Positions 8,336 to 16,446 of a stretch of 64,000 nucleotides of DNA are shown piece by piece. The position numbers and the translations under genes were made by a program. Under the pieces are notes generated by a model that saw only the letters and a list, made by a program, of their open reading frames with translations, was not told where the DNA came from and ran no database searches. Every line of letters begins with the position of its first letter. The stretch's first letter is position 1. The DNA lies in NCBI GenBank assembly GCA_046330455.1, contig JAXLSU010000001.1:310001-374000 (forward strand), given 5' to 3'. The DNA is from CAVQXR01 sp046330455 (lineage in GTDB: Bacteria > Actinomycetota > Thermoleophilia > Gaiellales > Gaiellaceae).

Positions 8336-9502
8336 CTACGAGGCCGCCTCGACTCCCGTCTCCTCCCCCTCGTCGCGGGCCTCGCCCTCGCCCGCGAGCT
8401 CACGCACTCCACCGATCACGAAGCTGTGCTCGGCTGCCCAGTGCAGCGTGATCCTGTCGCCGACCGAGACCGGGCGTGCCCGGTGGCGAACCTCGTCGTT
8501 CAGGCGGTGAACGACGAGCCGGTCGCCGGTCGCCAGCTCGACGATGTACTGCGTCATCGAGCCGAGGTAGACGACGTCGGCGATCGTCGCCGACACCCTC
8601 GAGCTCTCGCCCTCGATCTCCTCGAACTTGACCTTCTCCGGACGCACGGTGACAACGATCTCGCCCGCCGGGGCGTTCTGTGCCGGCGCCATCAGCCGTT
8701 CGTTCTCACCGAGACGCTGAACGACGAAGCCGTTCTCGCGCCCGTCCGGGGTCATGTGGACGATGTTCGAGACGCCGATGAAGCCGGCCACGAACGGCGT
8801 CGCCGGGCGTTCGTAGAGCTCCCGCGGCTCGGCCACCTGCTCGACGAGGCCCTTCTCCATGACCGCGATCCGGTCGGACATCGTGAGCGCCTCCTCCTGG
8901 TCGTGTGTGACGTAGATGAACGTCGTCTGCGTCTCCTGTTGGAGGTGCTTCAGCTCGAGCTGCATCTCGCGGCGCAGCTTCAGGTCGAGGGCACCGAGCG
9001 GCTCGTCGAGCAGCAGCGCCGCCGGCCGGTTGACGAGCGCTCGCGCGAGCGCGATGCGCTGCTGCTGACCGCCCGAGAGCTGGCCCGGCTTGCGCTTCTC
9101 GAACCCCTGCATTCGCACCGTCTCGAGCGCCTCGGCAACCCGCTCCTCGACCTCGCGCCGTCCGACCTTCTTGATCTTCAGGCCGAAGGCGACGTTCTCC
9201 CACACCGACAGGTGCGGGAACAGCGCGTAGGCCTGGAAGACCATGTTCACCGGGCGCTTGGCCGGAGGCACGAACGTCACGTCGCGGTCCTCGAGCAGGA
9301 TCCGGCCCTCCGTCGGCTCCTCGAAGCCGGCGATCATCCGCAGGGTCGTCGTCTTGCCACAGCCGGAGGGGCCGAGCATCGAGAAGAACTCGCCCTTGCG
9401 GATCGACATGCTCACGTCGTCGACCGCCTTGACGTCGTCGAAGGCCTTCGTGACGCGGTCGAGCACGATGTGCCCTTCCAGTGGCTGCTGCTCGTTGTTC
9501 AT
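8336..9502 (-). CDS. potA: ABC transporter ATP-binding protein (PotA)
   Basis: Cytoplasmic ATPase of 388 aa that powers the importer. Walker A GPSGCGKTT (residues 44-52), Q-loop near VFQAYALFPHL, signature LSGGQQQR (142-149), Walker B LLLDEP (163-168) and the H-loop THD (His200) are all intact. After about residue 240 follows a TOBE-type regulatory domain (VRPEKVKF...). First gene of the operon potA-potD-potB-potC-lipoprotein, 28 bp before potD. It is divergent from a TetR gene, and the gap between them holds a 12-bp palindrome. Confidence 0.95.
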   Translation of the reverse strand: MNNEQQPLEGHIVLDRVTKAFDDVKAVDDVSMSIRKGEFFSMLGPSGCGKTTTLRMIAGFEEPTEGRILLEDRDVTFVPPAKRPVNMVFQAYALFPHLSVWENVAFGLKIKKVGRREVEERVAEALETVRMQGFEKRKPGQLSGGQQQRIALARALVNRPAALLLDEPLGALDLKLRREMQLELKHLQQETQTTFIYVTHDQEEALTMSDRIAVMEKGLVEQVAEPRELYERPATPFVAGFIGVSNIVHMTPDGRENGFVVQRLGENERLMAPAQNAPAGEIVVTVRPEKVKFEEIEGESSRVSATIADVVYLGSMTQYIVELATGDRLVVHRLNDEVRHRARPVSVGDRITLHWAAEHSFVIGGVRELAGEGEARDEGEETGVEAAS

Positions 9503-9516
9503 ACGGCTCTACGGGT

Positions 9517-9528
9517 TTGACGGGTCAA
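9517..9528. promoter_or_regulatory. Palindrome TTGAC-GG-GTCAA, possible TetR operator
   Basis: Perfect 5-bp inverted repeat with a 2-bp centre, in the 73-bp gap between divergent potA and tetR-type genes. TetR proteins usually bind palindromes beside their own gene, so control of the importer by the TetR at 9576 is plausible. Not proven. Confidence 0.45.
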
Positions 9529-9575
9529 GGCGCGTATTGTTAGCCGCGCCCCCGAGAAATGCAAGGAGGATGTTC

Positions 9576-10220
9576 GTGAGCCCCCGTCCGGCGATGGGCA
9601 ACGTCAGGCGCCCGCAGATCCTCGAGGCCGCAGCGCGCGTGATCTCGCGGCGCGGCCTGACCGGGCTGCGGCTCGCGGAAGTGGCCGACGAGGCGGGCCT
9701 GTCGGTCGGCTCGATCCAGCACTACTTCGGGACTCGCGACCGCCTGCTCATCGAGAGCTTCGCCTACGAGACGGAGCGCGCCGTCGAGCGCTGGGTCGCG
9801 TCGGAGAACGGTGACGGAGACGCATGGGAGCGGCTCGTCGCGCTCGTCGACATCGTGCTCGACCCGCCGACGTTCCGCGAGCGGTGGACGCGGTGGGTGC
9901 AGTTCTGGGCTGCGTATGCGCGCGAGCCGAAGCTCCGCCGCTCGATGGGGCAGGCCTACGAGATGTGGCGCCAGCCGTTCCGGCGGGCCTTCGAGGACGG
10001 TCTCGCGTCGGGGGAGTTCCGGATCTCGATCCCGCTCGACCGGCTGGCGGACCGGTCGATCGACCTCCTCGACGGTCTCGCGCTCCAGGTGCTCCTGGAG
10101 GCTCCCGGAGTGACACTCGCGCGTGCGCGCGAGCTGCTCCTCGAGAGCCTCGCCGCCGATCTCGGGGTAGGGCGGCGGCCCGATGCCCCCGGGGCGAGGA
10201 GGAGCCGTGCCCGCGCCTGA
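9576..10220 (+). CDS. TetR/AcrR family transcriptional regulator
   Basis: Protein of 214 aa with an N-terminal TetR helix-turn-helix: RRPQILEAAARVISRRGLTG...LAEVADEAGLSVGSIQHYFGTRD, residues about 8-55. The remaining helices form the ligand/dimer domain. I start at GTG 9576 because AAGGAGG (9563-9569) lies 6 nt upstream; ATG 9570 is too close to that site, and ATG 9594 is the other option. It is divergent from the potA operon. Its stop lies 14 bp inside the amidohydrolase gene, so the two are co-transcribed. The ligand is probably the substrate of one of these. Confidence 0.9.
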   Translation: MSPRPAMGNVRRPQILEAAARVISRRGLTGLRLAEVADEAGLSVGSIQHYFGTRDRLLIESFAYETERAVERWVASENGDGDAWERLVALVDIVLDPPTFRERWTRWVQFWAAYAREPKLRRSMGQAYEMWRQPFRRAFEDGLASGEFRISIPLDRLADRSIDLLDGLALQVLLEAPGVTLARARELLLESLAADLGVGRRPDAPGARRSRARA

Positions 10221-11838
10221 GCTGATCCTTGCCGGCGGCCGGATCCGCACGCTGGACGAGACCCGGCCGCAGGCCACGGCCGTCGCGATCGACCGGGGGC
10301 GGTTCGTCGCCGTCGGCGGGGAGGAGCTGCGGTCGCAGGCCGGGCCGGCGACCGAGTTGCGCGAGCTCGCCGGAGCGACGGTCGTTCCGGGCCTCGTCGA
10401 CGCGCACAACCATCTGCTGCACACGGGCGCCATGCTCGCGCAGGTTCAGCTCTACGACTGCCGGTCGCTCGACGAGATCCTGCGGCTCGTCGCGGAGCGC
10501 GTTGCGACGACTCCGACCGGGGCGTGGGTGATCGGTCGCGGCTGGGACGAGAGCCTGCTGGTCGAGCGCCGTCATCCGACGAGGCACGATCTCGACGCCG
10601 CCGCTCCCGACAACCCGGTCGTGCTGTTTCGCGTCTGGAACAAGCTCACGTGCAACTCGGCGGCGCTGCGTCTCGCCGGCATCGACCGCAGCACTCCTGA
10701 CCCGCCGGCCGGCTCGCTCTACGCCGGCTCGTTCGAGCGCGACGGGCAGGGCGAGCCGACCGGGCTCTTCCGCGACCGTGCGAAGGAGCTGATCGAGCGT
10801 CACCTGCCCACCCCGGACGAGGACGAGCTCGTCGCGAGCATCGAAACGGCCTGCCGGGCATACAACCGGGTCGGGATCACGGCCGTCGGCGAGCCCGGAC
10901 TGTGGCCGCACGAGATCCGCGCGTTCCATCGCGCCCGCCGCGAAGGGAGGCTGACGGTACGGACAGACATGATGATGGCGGGCTGGGGGTTCGGGTCGCC
11001 GGAGACCGAGGCCGGACTCGAGGAGCGCTTCGAGGGCGTCGGCGTCTCGGGTGGGTTCGGTGACGAGCTCCTCCGCCTCGAGGGGATCAAGCTGATGCCC
11101 GACGGCGGGCTCGGTGATCGGACGGCCCGCATGCTCGATCCGTATCCGGGCGGGAGTGGCGACCGCGGCCAGTGGGTCGTCGCTCCCGACGAGCTGCCGC
11201 AGCGGATCCGTTTCTGCCACGACCTCGGGTTCCCCGTCGACTGCCACACCTGTGGCGACGAGTGCCAGCAGGTCATCGTCCGTGCGTACGCCGCCGCGCA
11301 GGAGGCGAGCCCGAAGCCGTGGTTGCGTCATCGCGTCCATCACGCCTACTTCCCGACCGGCGAGACGCTCGAGCTGATGACGCGCTACCGGATCCCGGCG
11401 CTCGTCTCGAGCCCGTTCATCCGAAACCTGGGAGAGAGCTACGTCGTCTCGGTCGGCGAGGAGCGGGCGGGCGGCGTGATGCCGATGCGGACGTACCTCG
11501 ACCGTGGCATCCCGCTCGCCGGGTCGTCGGACTCACCGATCACCGACTTCGATCCCTGGGTCGGGATGACGGCCGCCGCGACGCGGGCCACCGTCGCCGG
11601 CCGGGTGCTCGGCGCGGGGGAGCGGCTCTCTGCCGAGGAGGCACTCCGCTCGTACACCGTCGGCGGCGCGTACGCCACGGGTCGCGAGCTCTCGGTCGGC
11701 TCGATCGCGCCGGGGAAGCTCGCAGATCTCGTCCTGCTCGACCGCGACCCCCTCGCGGTCGACCCTGCGGAGCTGCTCGCCGTTCGGGTCGAGGCGACGA
11801 TGCTCGGCGGACGCTGGGTGTTCGAGGGCGCGCCGTAA
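10207..11838 (+). CDS. YtcJ-like metal-dependent amidohydrolase
   Basis: Amidohydrolase_3 family protein of 543 aa. The N-terminal beta-sandwich leads into the metal motif VDAHNHLLHTG (His67, His69). Further metal/catalytic motifs are DCHTCGDEC, RHRVHHAY and AGSSDSPI, followed by the C-terminal SIAPGKLADLVLLDRDPL. Family members hydrolyse N-acyl, formamide or cyclic amide substrates, so the exact reaction is unknown. The GTG at 10207 is 4 nt after AGGAGG and overlaps the end of the TetR gene by 14 bp. Amide hydrolysis would suit a regulator shared with the neighbouring importer. Confidence 0.9.
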   Translation: MPAPELILAGGRIRTLDETRPQATAVAIDRGRFVAVGGEELRSQAGPATELRELAGATVVPGLVDAHNHLLHTGAMLAQVQLYDCRSLDEILRLVAERVATTPTGAWVIGRGWDESLLVERRHPTRHDLDAAAPDNPVVLFRVWNKLTCNSAALRLAGIDRSTPDPPAGSLYAGSFERDGQGEPTGLFRDRAKELIERHLPTPDEDELVASIETACRAYNRVGITAVGEPGLWPHEIRAFHRARREGRLTVRTDMMMAGWGFGSPETEAGLEERFEGVGVSGGFGDELLRLEGIKLMPDGGLGDRTARMLDPYPGGSGDRGQWVVAPDELPQRIRFCHDLGFPVDCHTCGDECQQVIVRAYAAAQEASPKPWLRHRVHHAYFPTGETLELMTRYRIPALVSSPFIRNLGESYVVSVGEERAGGVMPMRTYLDRGIPLAGSSDSPITDFDPWVGMTAAATRATVAGRVLGAGERLSAEEALRSYTVGGAYATGRELSVGSIAPGKLADLVLLDRDPLAVDPAELLAVRVEATMLGGRWVFEGAP

Positions 11839-11880
11839 GCGACCCCCGCGGCCAATCGACGCAGGCCGTGCGGTGCGGCC

Positions 11881-12174
11881 GGTGCGGCGTCTCGCAACGT
11901 TGCGCCGAGCCCCATCCGCCGCAACGAGCGCGACAATCGGGGTCTGACCCCCTGACATGGCCGAACCGGCCGGGCCGTGCCTTTCGGGGCGCGTCCGGTG
12001 GGTGTCGGTGCGGCGTCTCGCAGCGTTGCGCCGAGCCCCATCCGCCGCAACGAGCGCGACAATCGGGGTCTGACCCCCTGACATGGCCGGAACGGCCGGG
12101 CTACGCCTTCGGGGGGTGTGGGGCGGGTGCCACTAGCGGCGTCTCGCAGCGTTGCGCCGGAGCCCGGCCGCCGC
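11881..12174. repeat. 126-bp-period tandem repeat with internal palindromes
   Basis: The only sizeable gap here (11839-12221) is filled by a tandem array. Copy 1 is 11881-11975 and copy 2 is 12007-12101; they differ by only a few bases over 95 nt. A degenerate third copy of the first part is at 12136-12174. All three are spaced by exactly 126 bp. Each full copy contains the inverted repeat GGGGTC-T-GACCCC, and copy 1 also contains the palindrome CGCAACGTTGCG. I see no gene in the gap; a minus-strand frame that reads through gives a repeated basic peptide and looks spurious. It resembles REP-type intergenic elements. Confidence 0.85.
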
Positions 12175-12221
12175 GCGGATTCCGGCCAGCGGTTACCGGT
12201 CGAACGTCATGTGAGGTGGGA

Positions 12222-13319
12222 CTAGAGAGCCCAGTAGCGCGAGAGGTACGTCCGCGCCGCCGTGATCCCCGAACGGCCGCGGCCGGGATCGTCGGGGAGG
12301 TACGCGAGCGGGTCGCCGAGCGGATCGTCGAGCCCGAGGACGCCTTCCAGCGTCGCGTGGAGGCAGTAGCCCGCGTACGTCCGCGCGTAGCCGCCCTCCT
12401 GGACGAGCAGGAGCCGGCCGTCGCACAGCTCGTCCGCGAGCCCGGCGAGCGTCTCTCCGATCCGGCGGAACCCGTGCATGGACAGATTCTGACGTCCGTT
12501 CGGATCGAAGCCGCTCGCGTCCTGCCCGCACGCTCCGACGATCAGGCCGGGGCGGTAGGCACGGAGGATCGGACCGATCACCTCGTCGAAGGCGGCGCCG
12601 TAGACGGCATCGCCGGCGCCGAGGGACAGCTCGAGGTTCACGTTGTAGCCGGCACCGTCGCCGATCCCGATCTCCGCCGGCGAGCCCGTCTGGGGGTGGC
12701 TCGTGCCCCACGACCCGTGCTGCATGTGGAGCGAGACGGTGAGCACGTCTGCCCGCTCGTAGAAACATTCCTGGGTTCCGTTGCCGTGGTGGACGTCCCA
12801 GTCGACCACCGCAACCCGCTCGATCCCGGCCGCCCGCGCCCGCTCGGCCACGAGCGCCGCGTGGTTCACGAAGCAGTAGCCGTCGGCCCGGTCGGGCTGG
12901 GCGTGGTGGCCGGGCGGGCGCACGAGCGCGTAGGCGATCGCCGTGCGGCCGAGGAGCACCGCGTCGGCGGCCTCGAGGCACGTTCCCGCCGCGACGAGGA
13001 TCGGCTCCCAGGAGCCGGGCGAGACGAGCGTCGTCCCGGTGACGGGCCCCCCTCCCGCCTCACAGAGGGCACGGATCGACTCGAGATACCGTCGATCGTG
13101 CACGACCTCGAGCTCCTCGAGCGTGGCGAGCCTACCCGGATGCCAGCGCAGGTGAGGCGCGATCGGACCGTGCTCGAGGGCTGCGCGCATGTTGCGGATC
13201 CGCTCGGCGTTCTCGGGGTGAAGCTCGGGCACGGCGACGAGCGGTGTCGGCGGCGCCTCGAAGACACCCGCCCCCGTGTCGTGCGCAAGCACCCGCTCGT
13301 CGAAGAAGACGTCGATCAC
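12222..13319 (-). CDS. Histone-deacetylase/acetylpolyamine amidohydrolase family protein
   Basis: Zinc-dependent deacetylase of 365 aa. The HDAC-fold residues are all visible: RPPGHHA (His138/139), VVDWDVHHGNGT (metal ligands Asp175, His177), ACGQDASGFDP (Asp267) and the glycine-rich EGGYARTY with the catalytic Tyr. Bacterial members include acetylpolyamine amidohydrolases and AcuC-like proteins. With a polyamine-type importer about 3 kb away, an acetylpolyamine or N-acetyl-amine substrate is a reasonable guess, but protein deacetylation cannot be ruled out. The start is GTG. It is divergent from the arginine-deiminase-fold gene, 44 bp apart. Confidence 0.9.
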   Translation of the reverse strand: MIDVFFDERVLAHDTGAGVFEAPPTPLVAVPELHPENAERIRNMRAALEHGPIAPHLRWHPGRLATLEELEVVHDRRYLESIRALCEAGGGPVTGTTLVSPGSWEPILVAAGTCLEAADAVLLGRTAIAYALVRPPGHHAQPDRADGYCFVNHAALVAERARAAGIERVAVVDWDVHHGNGTQECFYERADVLTVSLHMQHGSWGTSHPQTGSPAEIGIGDGAGYNVNLELSLGAGDAVYGAAFDEVIGPILRAYRPGLIVGACGQDASGFDPNGRQNLSMHGFRRIGETLAGLADELCDGRLLLVQEGGYARTYAGYCLHATLEGVLGLDDPLGDPLAYLPDDPGRGRSGITAARTYLSRYWAL

Positions 13320-13363
13320 GAGGTCGTATCATGCGTCATCCTGCGACGATACGGGAGGTTCGA

Positions 13364-14302
13364 GTGACGACGACGGCGGTCGACACGCCCCTGCGGGCCC
13401 GGCGCGAGGAGGGTGGGACACCTGTTCTCGACGAGTGGGGCTTCAATTCCGAGTACGGCGTTCTGCGCGACGTTCTCCTCGGCTCGGCCGACTGCTTTCG
13501 CTGGCTCGGCGAGGAGAACGCGCAGTACTCGGCGCTCGTCCGCGCGACCCTGCGCAAGGGCTACCGGTTCGACCGGGATCTCGCCCTTTCGCAGTACGCG
13601 GAGATGGTCGACGCCTACCGGCAGGCAGGCGTCTCCGTCCACACGCTCGAGGCACGCGAGGAGCTGCCGTACGGCGTCTACGCGCGGGACTCGAGCTTCA
13701 TGACGCCGTTCGGCGCCGTGATCTGCCAGCTCGCGAGCCCGCGGCGTCGCGGCGAGTATGCGAGCACGCTGCGTTTCTACCTCTCCCAGGGCATTCCCGT
13801 CTACGACCTCGTCTCCGCCGGCAACTTCGAGGGCGGCGACTTCAACATGATCGAGCCCGGGTGCGTGCTGATCGGCTACACGGGCGGCCGCGGCGAGGAG
13901 GTGGCCGCGAAGCAGGTCGGCGGCTGGATGGAGAAGGAAGGGGTCGAGGTCCGCTACGCGCCGATCGACGAGTTCTACGTTCACATCGACCTGATGGTCT
14001 GCATGCTTGCCGAGAAGCTCGCGGCCGTGTGCCTCGACACGACCGAGCCCGACGTCGTGGACTGGCTCAGGTCGCGGAAGATCGAGATCGTCCCGGTGTC
14101 GTTCCGCGACACGATGGGCCTCGGCTGCAACGTCGTCGCGCTCGGCAACGACCGCGTGCTCTCCGTCGCCCAGTCGGAGGATCTGAACGGCAGGCTGCGC
14201 GCGCTCGGGTTCACCGTCTACGACCCGGACATGAGCCAGTTCCTGCTCGCGGGCGGCGGCGTGCACTGCATGGCGCAGGCGCTTCGGCGCGACCCGGCCT
14301 GA
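13364..14302 (+). CDS. Arginine deiminase/DDAH-fold guanidine hydrolase
   Basis: Pentein-fold protein of 312 aa that would hydrolyse or transfer an amidine group. The full set of catalytic motifs is present: ARDSSF (Asp109), NFEGGDF (Glu156, Asp159), VHIDL (His207, Asp209) and the nucleophile in GGGVHCMAQAL (Cys302). Candidate substrates are methylarginine, arginine, agmatine or another guanidine. The length suits the DDAH/ADI-like group better than the 400-aa classic ArcA. I chose GTG 13364 because GGGAGG lies 5 nt upstream; ATG 13331 would add 11 residues. It is divergent from the HDAC-family gene and followed by a strong hairpin. Confidence 0.9.
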   Translation: MTTTAVDTPLRARREEGGTPVLDEWGFNSEYGVLRDVLLGSADCFRWLGEENAQYSALVRATLRKGYRFDRDLALSQYAEMVDAYRQAGVSVHTLEAREELPYGVYARDSSFMTPFGAVICQLASPRRRGEYASTLRFYLSQGIPVYDLVSAGNFEGGDFNMIEPGCVLIGYTGGRGEEVAAKQVGGWMEKEGVEVRYAPIDEFYVHIDLMVCMLAEKLAAVCLDTTEPDVVDWLRSRKIEIVPVSFRDTMGLGCNVVALGNDRVLSVAQSEDLNGRLRALGFTVYDPDMSQFLLAGGGVHCMAQALRRDPA

Positions 14303-14311
14303 GCGCGATCG

Positions 14312-14345
14312 GGGACGGGGCACGCAATCTCGCGAGCCCCGTCCC
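14312..14345. terminator. Hairpin between convergent genes
   Basis: Perfect 10-bp stem GGGACGGGGC / GCCCCGTCCC with a 14-nt loop, followed at once by a second small stem GCCCG-GT-CGGGC. It lies in the 57-bp gap between the guanidine hydrolase and the convergent methyltransferase. There is no T-tract. Confidence 0.6.
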
Positions 14346-14359
14346 GCCCGGTCGGGCGA

Positions 14360-15190
14360 TTAGGATCGGATCGCGATCGCCTCGATGTAGGCGGCGTCGA
14401 CGGCTAGCGCGTCCTCGCCGTGGCGATTGTGCCGGCGGGCCAGCTCGACGAGCGCCTGCTCCAGCCCGGCACGACCCGCCTCGTCGAGCGACTCGAACGC
14501 CTTCAGTGTCGGCCCGTACCAGGTGCGGAAGAACTCCACGAACTCCTCCGCGCTTCGGAAGCGGAACGTGTAGGTCCGCTCGTGAACGTCGAGCATGGCG
14601 ATCCCATCGCCGAGCAGCTCTCGCAGGCCGTCGTCCGTTCCCCAGCGGAACGGCGACGCGAGGCCCGCGGGCGGCGAGGCGAAGCCCGCCGTCGTCCGGA
14701 AGAACTCGCCGATGTACCCATCCGGCGTCCAGCTTGCGAGCGCGATCGTCCCGCCGGGCCGGCACACGCGCACGAGCTCGCTCGCCGCACGCTGCTGGTC
14801 GGGGGCGAACATCACCCCGAACACGGACGTCACGACGTCGAAGCTCGCGTCCGGGAACTGGAGCTCCTCGGCGTCTCCTTCGAGCAGGGCGACGTCGAGG
14901 CCCTCGATCTCGACCCGCTTGCGACCGTGCTCGAGGAGCCCCGGTACGTAGTCGATGCCGACGACGTCACAGCCCCGTCGCGCCGCCGCGATCGCGGCGT
15001 TGCCGTTGCCCGTCGCCACGTCGAGCACCAGCGACCCGGCCCGCAGGTCGGCGCTGTCGGCAAGCTGCTCCGCGACGCTCGCGATCCGGCTCCCGACCGC
15101 CGCGTAGTTGCCGCTTGCCCACGTCGCCTGCTGGCGGCGCTTGACGGCCCCGAGGTCGAGGCCCGTCCGGTCGATCACTTGCTGCGTCAT
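14360..15190 (-). CDS. Class I SAM-dependent methyltransferase
   Basis: Protein of 276 aa with a Rossmann methyltransferase core. Motif I VLDVATGNGNAAIAAARRG is at about residues 54-72, an acidic motif II residue is in GIDYVPGLL, and motif III/IV lies around LLEGDAEELQFPDASFDVV, of the UbiE/Methyltransf_11 type. The ATG is preceded by GGAGGAGA. It is divergent from a TetR gene, with a long inverted repeat between them, so it is probably the target of that regulator. Methyl acceptor unknown. Confidence 0.9.
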   Translation of the reverse strand: MTQQVIDRTGLDLGAVKRRQQATWASGNYAAVGSRIASVAEQLADSADLRAGSLVLDVATGNGNAAIAAARRGCDVVGIDYVPGLLEHGRKRVEIEGLDVALLEGDAEELQFPDASFDVVTSVFGVMFAPDQQRAASELVRVCRPGGTIALASWTPDGYIGEFFRTTAGFASPPAGLASPFRWGTDDGLRELLGDGIAMLDVHERTYTFRFRSAEEFVEFFRTWYGPTLKAFESLDEAGRAGLEQALVELARRHNRHGEDALAVDAAYIEAIAIRS

Positions 15191-15204
15191 GTCTCCTCCA
15201 GAGA

Positions 15205-15246
15205 TAGCACGACCGTTCGCGCATCAGTGTACGACCGTTCGTGCTA
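15205..15246. promoter_or_regulatory. TetR-type operator and overlapping -10 box
   Basis: Imperfect inverted repeat TAGCACGACCGTTCG...CGACCGTTCGTGCTA spanning 42 bp. It also contains the direct repeat ACGACCGTTCG (15209-15219 and 15231-15241). It occupies the gap between the divergent methyltransferase and TetR genes. TAAATT at 15245-15250 is a -10 candidate 6 nt before the TetR GTG, so bound repressor would block its own leaderless promoter. Confidence 0.72.
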
Positions 15247-15256
15247 AATTGTCAAG

Positions 15257-15925
15257 GTGGATTTGACGACGGGATCGACAGAGGACGCTCGCGGGCGCCG
15301 ACGACGGCAGGACGGTGAGCGCAGCCGCGCAGCGATCCTCGAGGCAGCCGCGCGACTTGCAACGGTCGAGGGGCTCGACGGGCTCTCGATCGGACGGCTC
15401 GCCGACCAGGTCGGGATGAGCAAGAGCGGCCTCTTTGCGCACTTCGGGTCGAAGGAGGAGCTGCAGCTGGCGACGATCGAGCTGGCCGACGAGATCTTCG
15501 TCGAGGACGTCGTCGCTCCCGCGCTCTCCCGGCCGACATCACTTGCGCGGCTCGAGGCGCTGTGCGAGGGCTTCCTGTCTCACGTGGAGCGAAGCGTCTT
15601 CCCCGGGGGCTGCTTCTTCGCCTCCGTGGCCGCCGAGATGGACACGAAGCCGGGGCCCGTCCGCGATCGCGCCTCCAGGACCGTCAGCGGCTGGAGGGAG
15701 CTGTTCGTCCGGACGATCGGCGAGGCGCAGGCCGAGGGGGGCATCGACCGGGGGGAGGAGCCCGAACAGCTCGCGTTCGAGCTGCAGGCGCCCCTGCTGC
15801 TCGCCAACTCCCAGTACGTGATCTCGGGCGACCACGACGCGATCGAGCGGGCTCGACGGGACATCCGGCGCCGGCTCGCGCTCGCCCGCGTCCCGCCGGG
15901 AGCCGGAGCCTTTCAGGTCGAGTAG
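15257..15925 (+). CDS. TetR family transcriptional regulator
   Basis: Protein of 222 aa. The TetR HTH is at about residues 20-70 (RSRAAILEAAARLATVEGLDG...LADQVGMSKSGLFAHFGSKEE). The C-terminal domain includes PGGCFFASVAAEMDTKPGPVRD, typical of the TetR_C group found with fatty-acid or methyltransferase targets. The GTG start has no Shine-Dalgarno sequence but a TAAATT -10 box 6 nt upstream, suggesting a leaderless message. It probably represses itself and the divergent methyltransferase. The 3' end overlaps the convergent GNAT gene by 13 bp. Confidence 0.92.
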   Translation: MDLTTGSTEDARGRRRRQDGERSRAAILEAAARLATVEGLDGLSIGRLADQVGMSKSGLFAHFGSKEELQLATIELADEIFVEDVVAPALSRPTSLARLEALCEGFLSHVERSVFPGGCFFASVAAEMDTKPGPVRDRASRTVSGWRELFVRTIGEAQAEGGIDRGEEPEQLAFELQAPLLLANSQYVISGDHDAIERARRDIRRRLALARVPPGAGAFQVE

Positions 15926-16428
15926 AGCGCCGTCAGCGCGCCCTCGATCTCGCCGACGCGCTCGAGCGTCATGCCGATCTTCTCGGCGACCCGTCGAGAC
16001 GTCAGATGCTCGGGGTCGACGAGGCAGACGAGGCGGGTGAGCCGCAGTTGCTCGAAGCCGTACCGGAGGATCGCACTCGCCGCCTCGGTGGCCAGCCCCC
16101 GGCCCCAGCGATCACGGGCGAGCAGGTAGGCGACCTCGACCTCGTCGCGTCCGTCGATCGTCCATGGGATCAACCCGCAGCGACCGATGAGCTCACCGGT
16201 CTCCCTGTCGGTCGTCGCCCAGAGGCCGAAGCCATATCGACGGTAGGAGACGTCGATGATCCACTCGAGCTCGTCCCGCGTCTGCTCGTGGGTCAGTGTC
16301 CCTTCCGGGAAGTACCTCCTCACCTCCGGGTCGCGGTAGAGGGCGTACAGTCGATCGAGGTCGTCCATCCGGAGCAGCCGGAAGGTGAGCCGCTCCGTCT
16401 CGAGGACAGTTGCCGGCTGAGCGCCCAA
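15913..16428 (-). CDS. GNAT N-acetyltransferase (RimJ/RimL type)
   Basis: Protein of 171 aa in the Acetyltransf_3 group. ETERLTFRLLRMDDL starts the fold, and the acetyl-CoA binding loop is seen around YLLARDRWGRGLATEAASAI (RGxGxA-like, about residues 100-120). It is followed by VDPEHLTSRRVAEKIGM, the usual beta-bulge helix. The only usable start is TTG at 16428. It follows the M24 hydrolase gene by 18 bp on the same strand and is likely co-transcribed. The substrate is not predictable (amine, antibiotic or protein N-terminus). Confidence 0.85.
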   Translation of the reverse strand: MGAQPATVLETERLTFRLLRMDDLDRLYALYRDPEVRRYFPEGTLTHEQTRDELEWIIDVSYRRYGFGLWATTDRETGELIGRCGLIPWTIDGRDEVEVAYLLARDRWGRGLATEAASAILRYGFEQLRLTRLVCLVDPEHLTSRRVAEKIGMTLERVGEIEGALTALYST

Positions 16429-16446
16429 CGTGACGGTGGCTCAGGC

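Noticed and set aside
11533..12084. Minus-strand frame over the 126-bp repeat giving a repeated peptide
   Set aside because: The repetition comes from the DNA repeat; the peptide is Arg-rich and has no domain, and the frame runs into the amidohydrolase gene.
14346..14357. GCCCG-GT-CGGGC considered as a separate terminator
   Set aside because: The stem is short and lies beside a stronger hairpin; it is treated as part of the same termination region.
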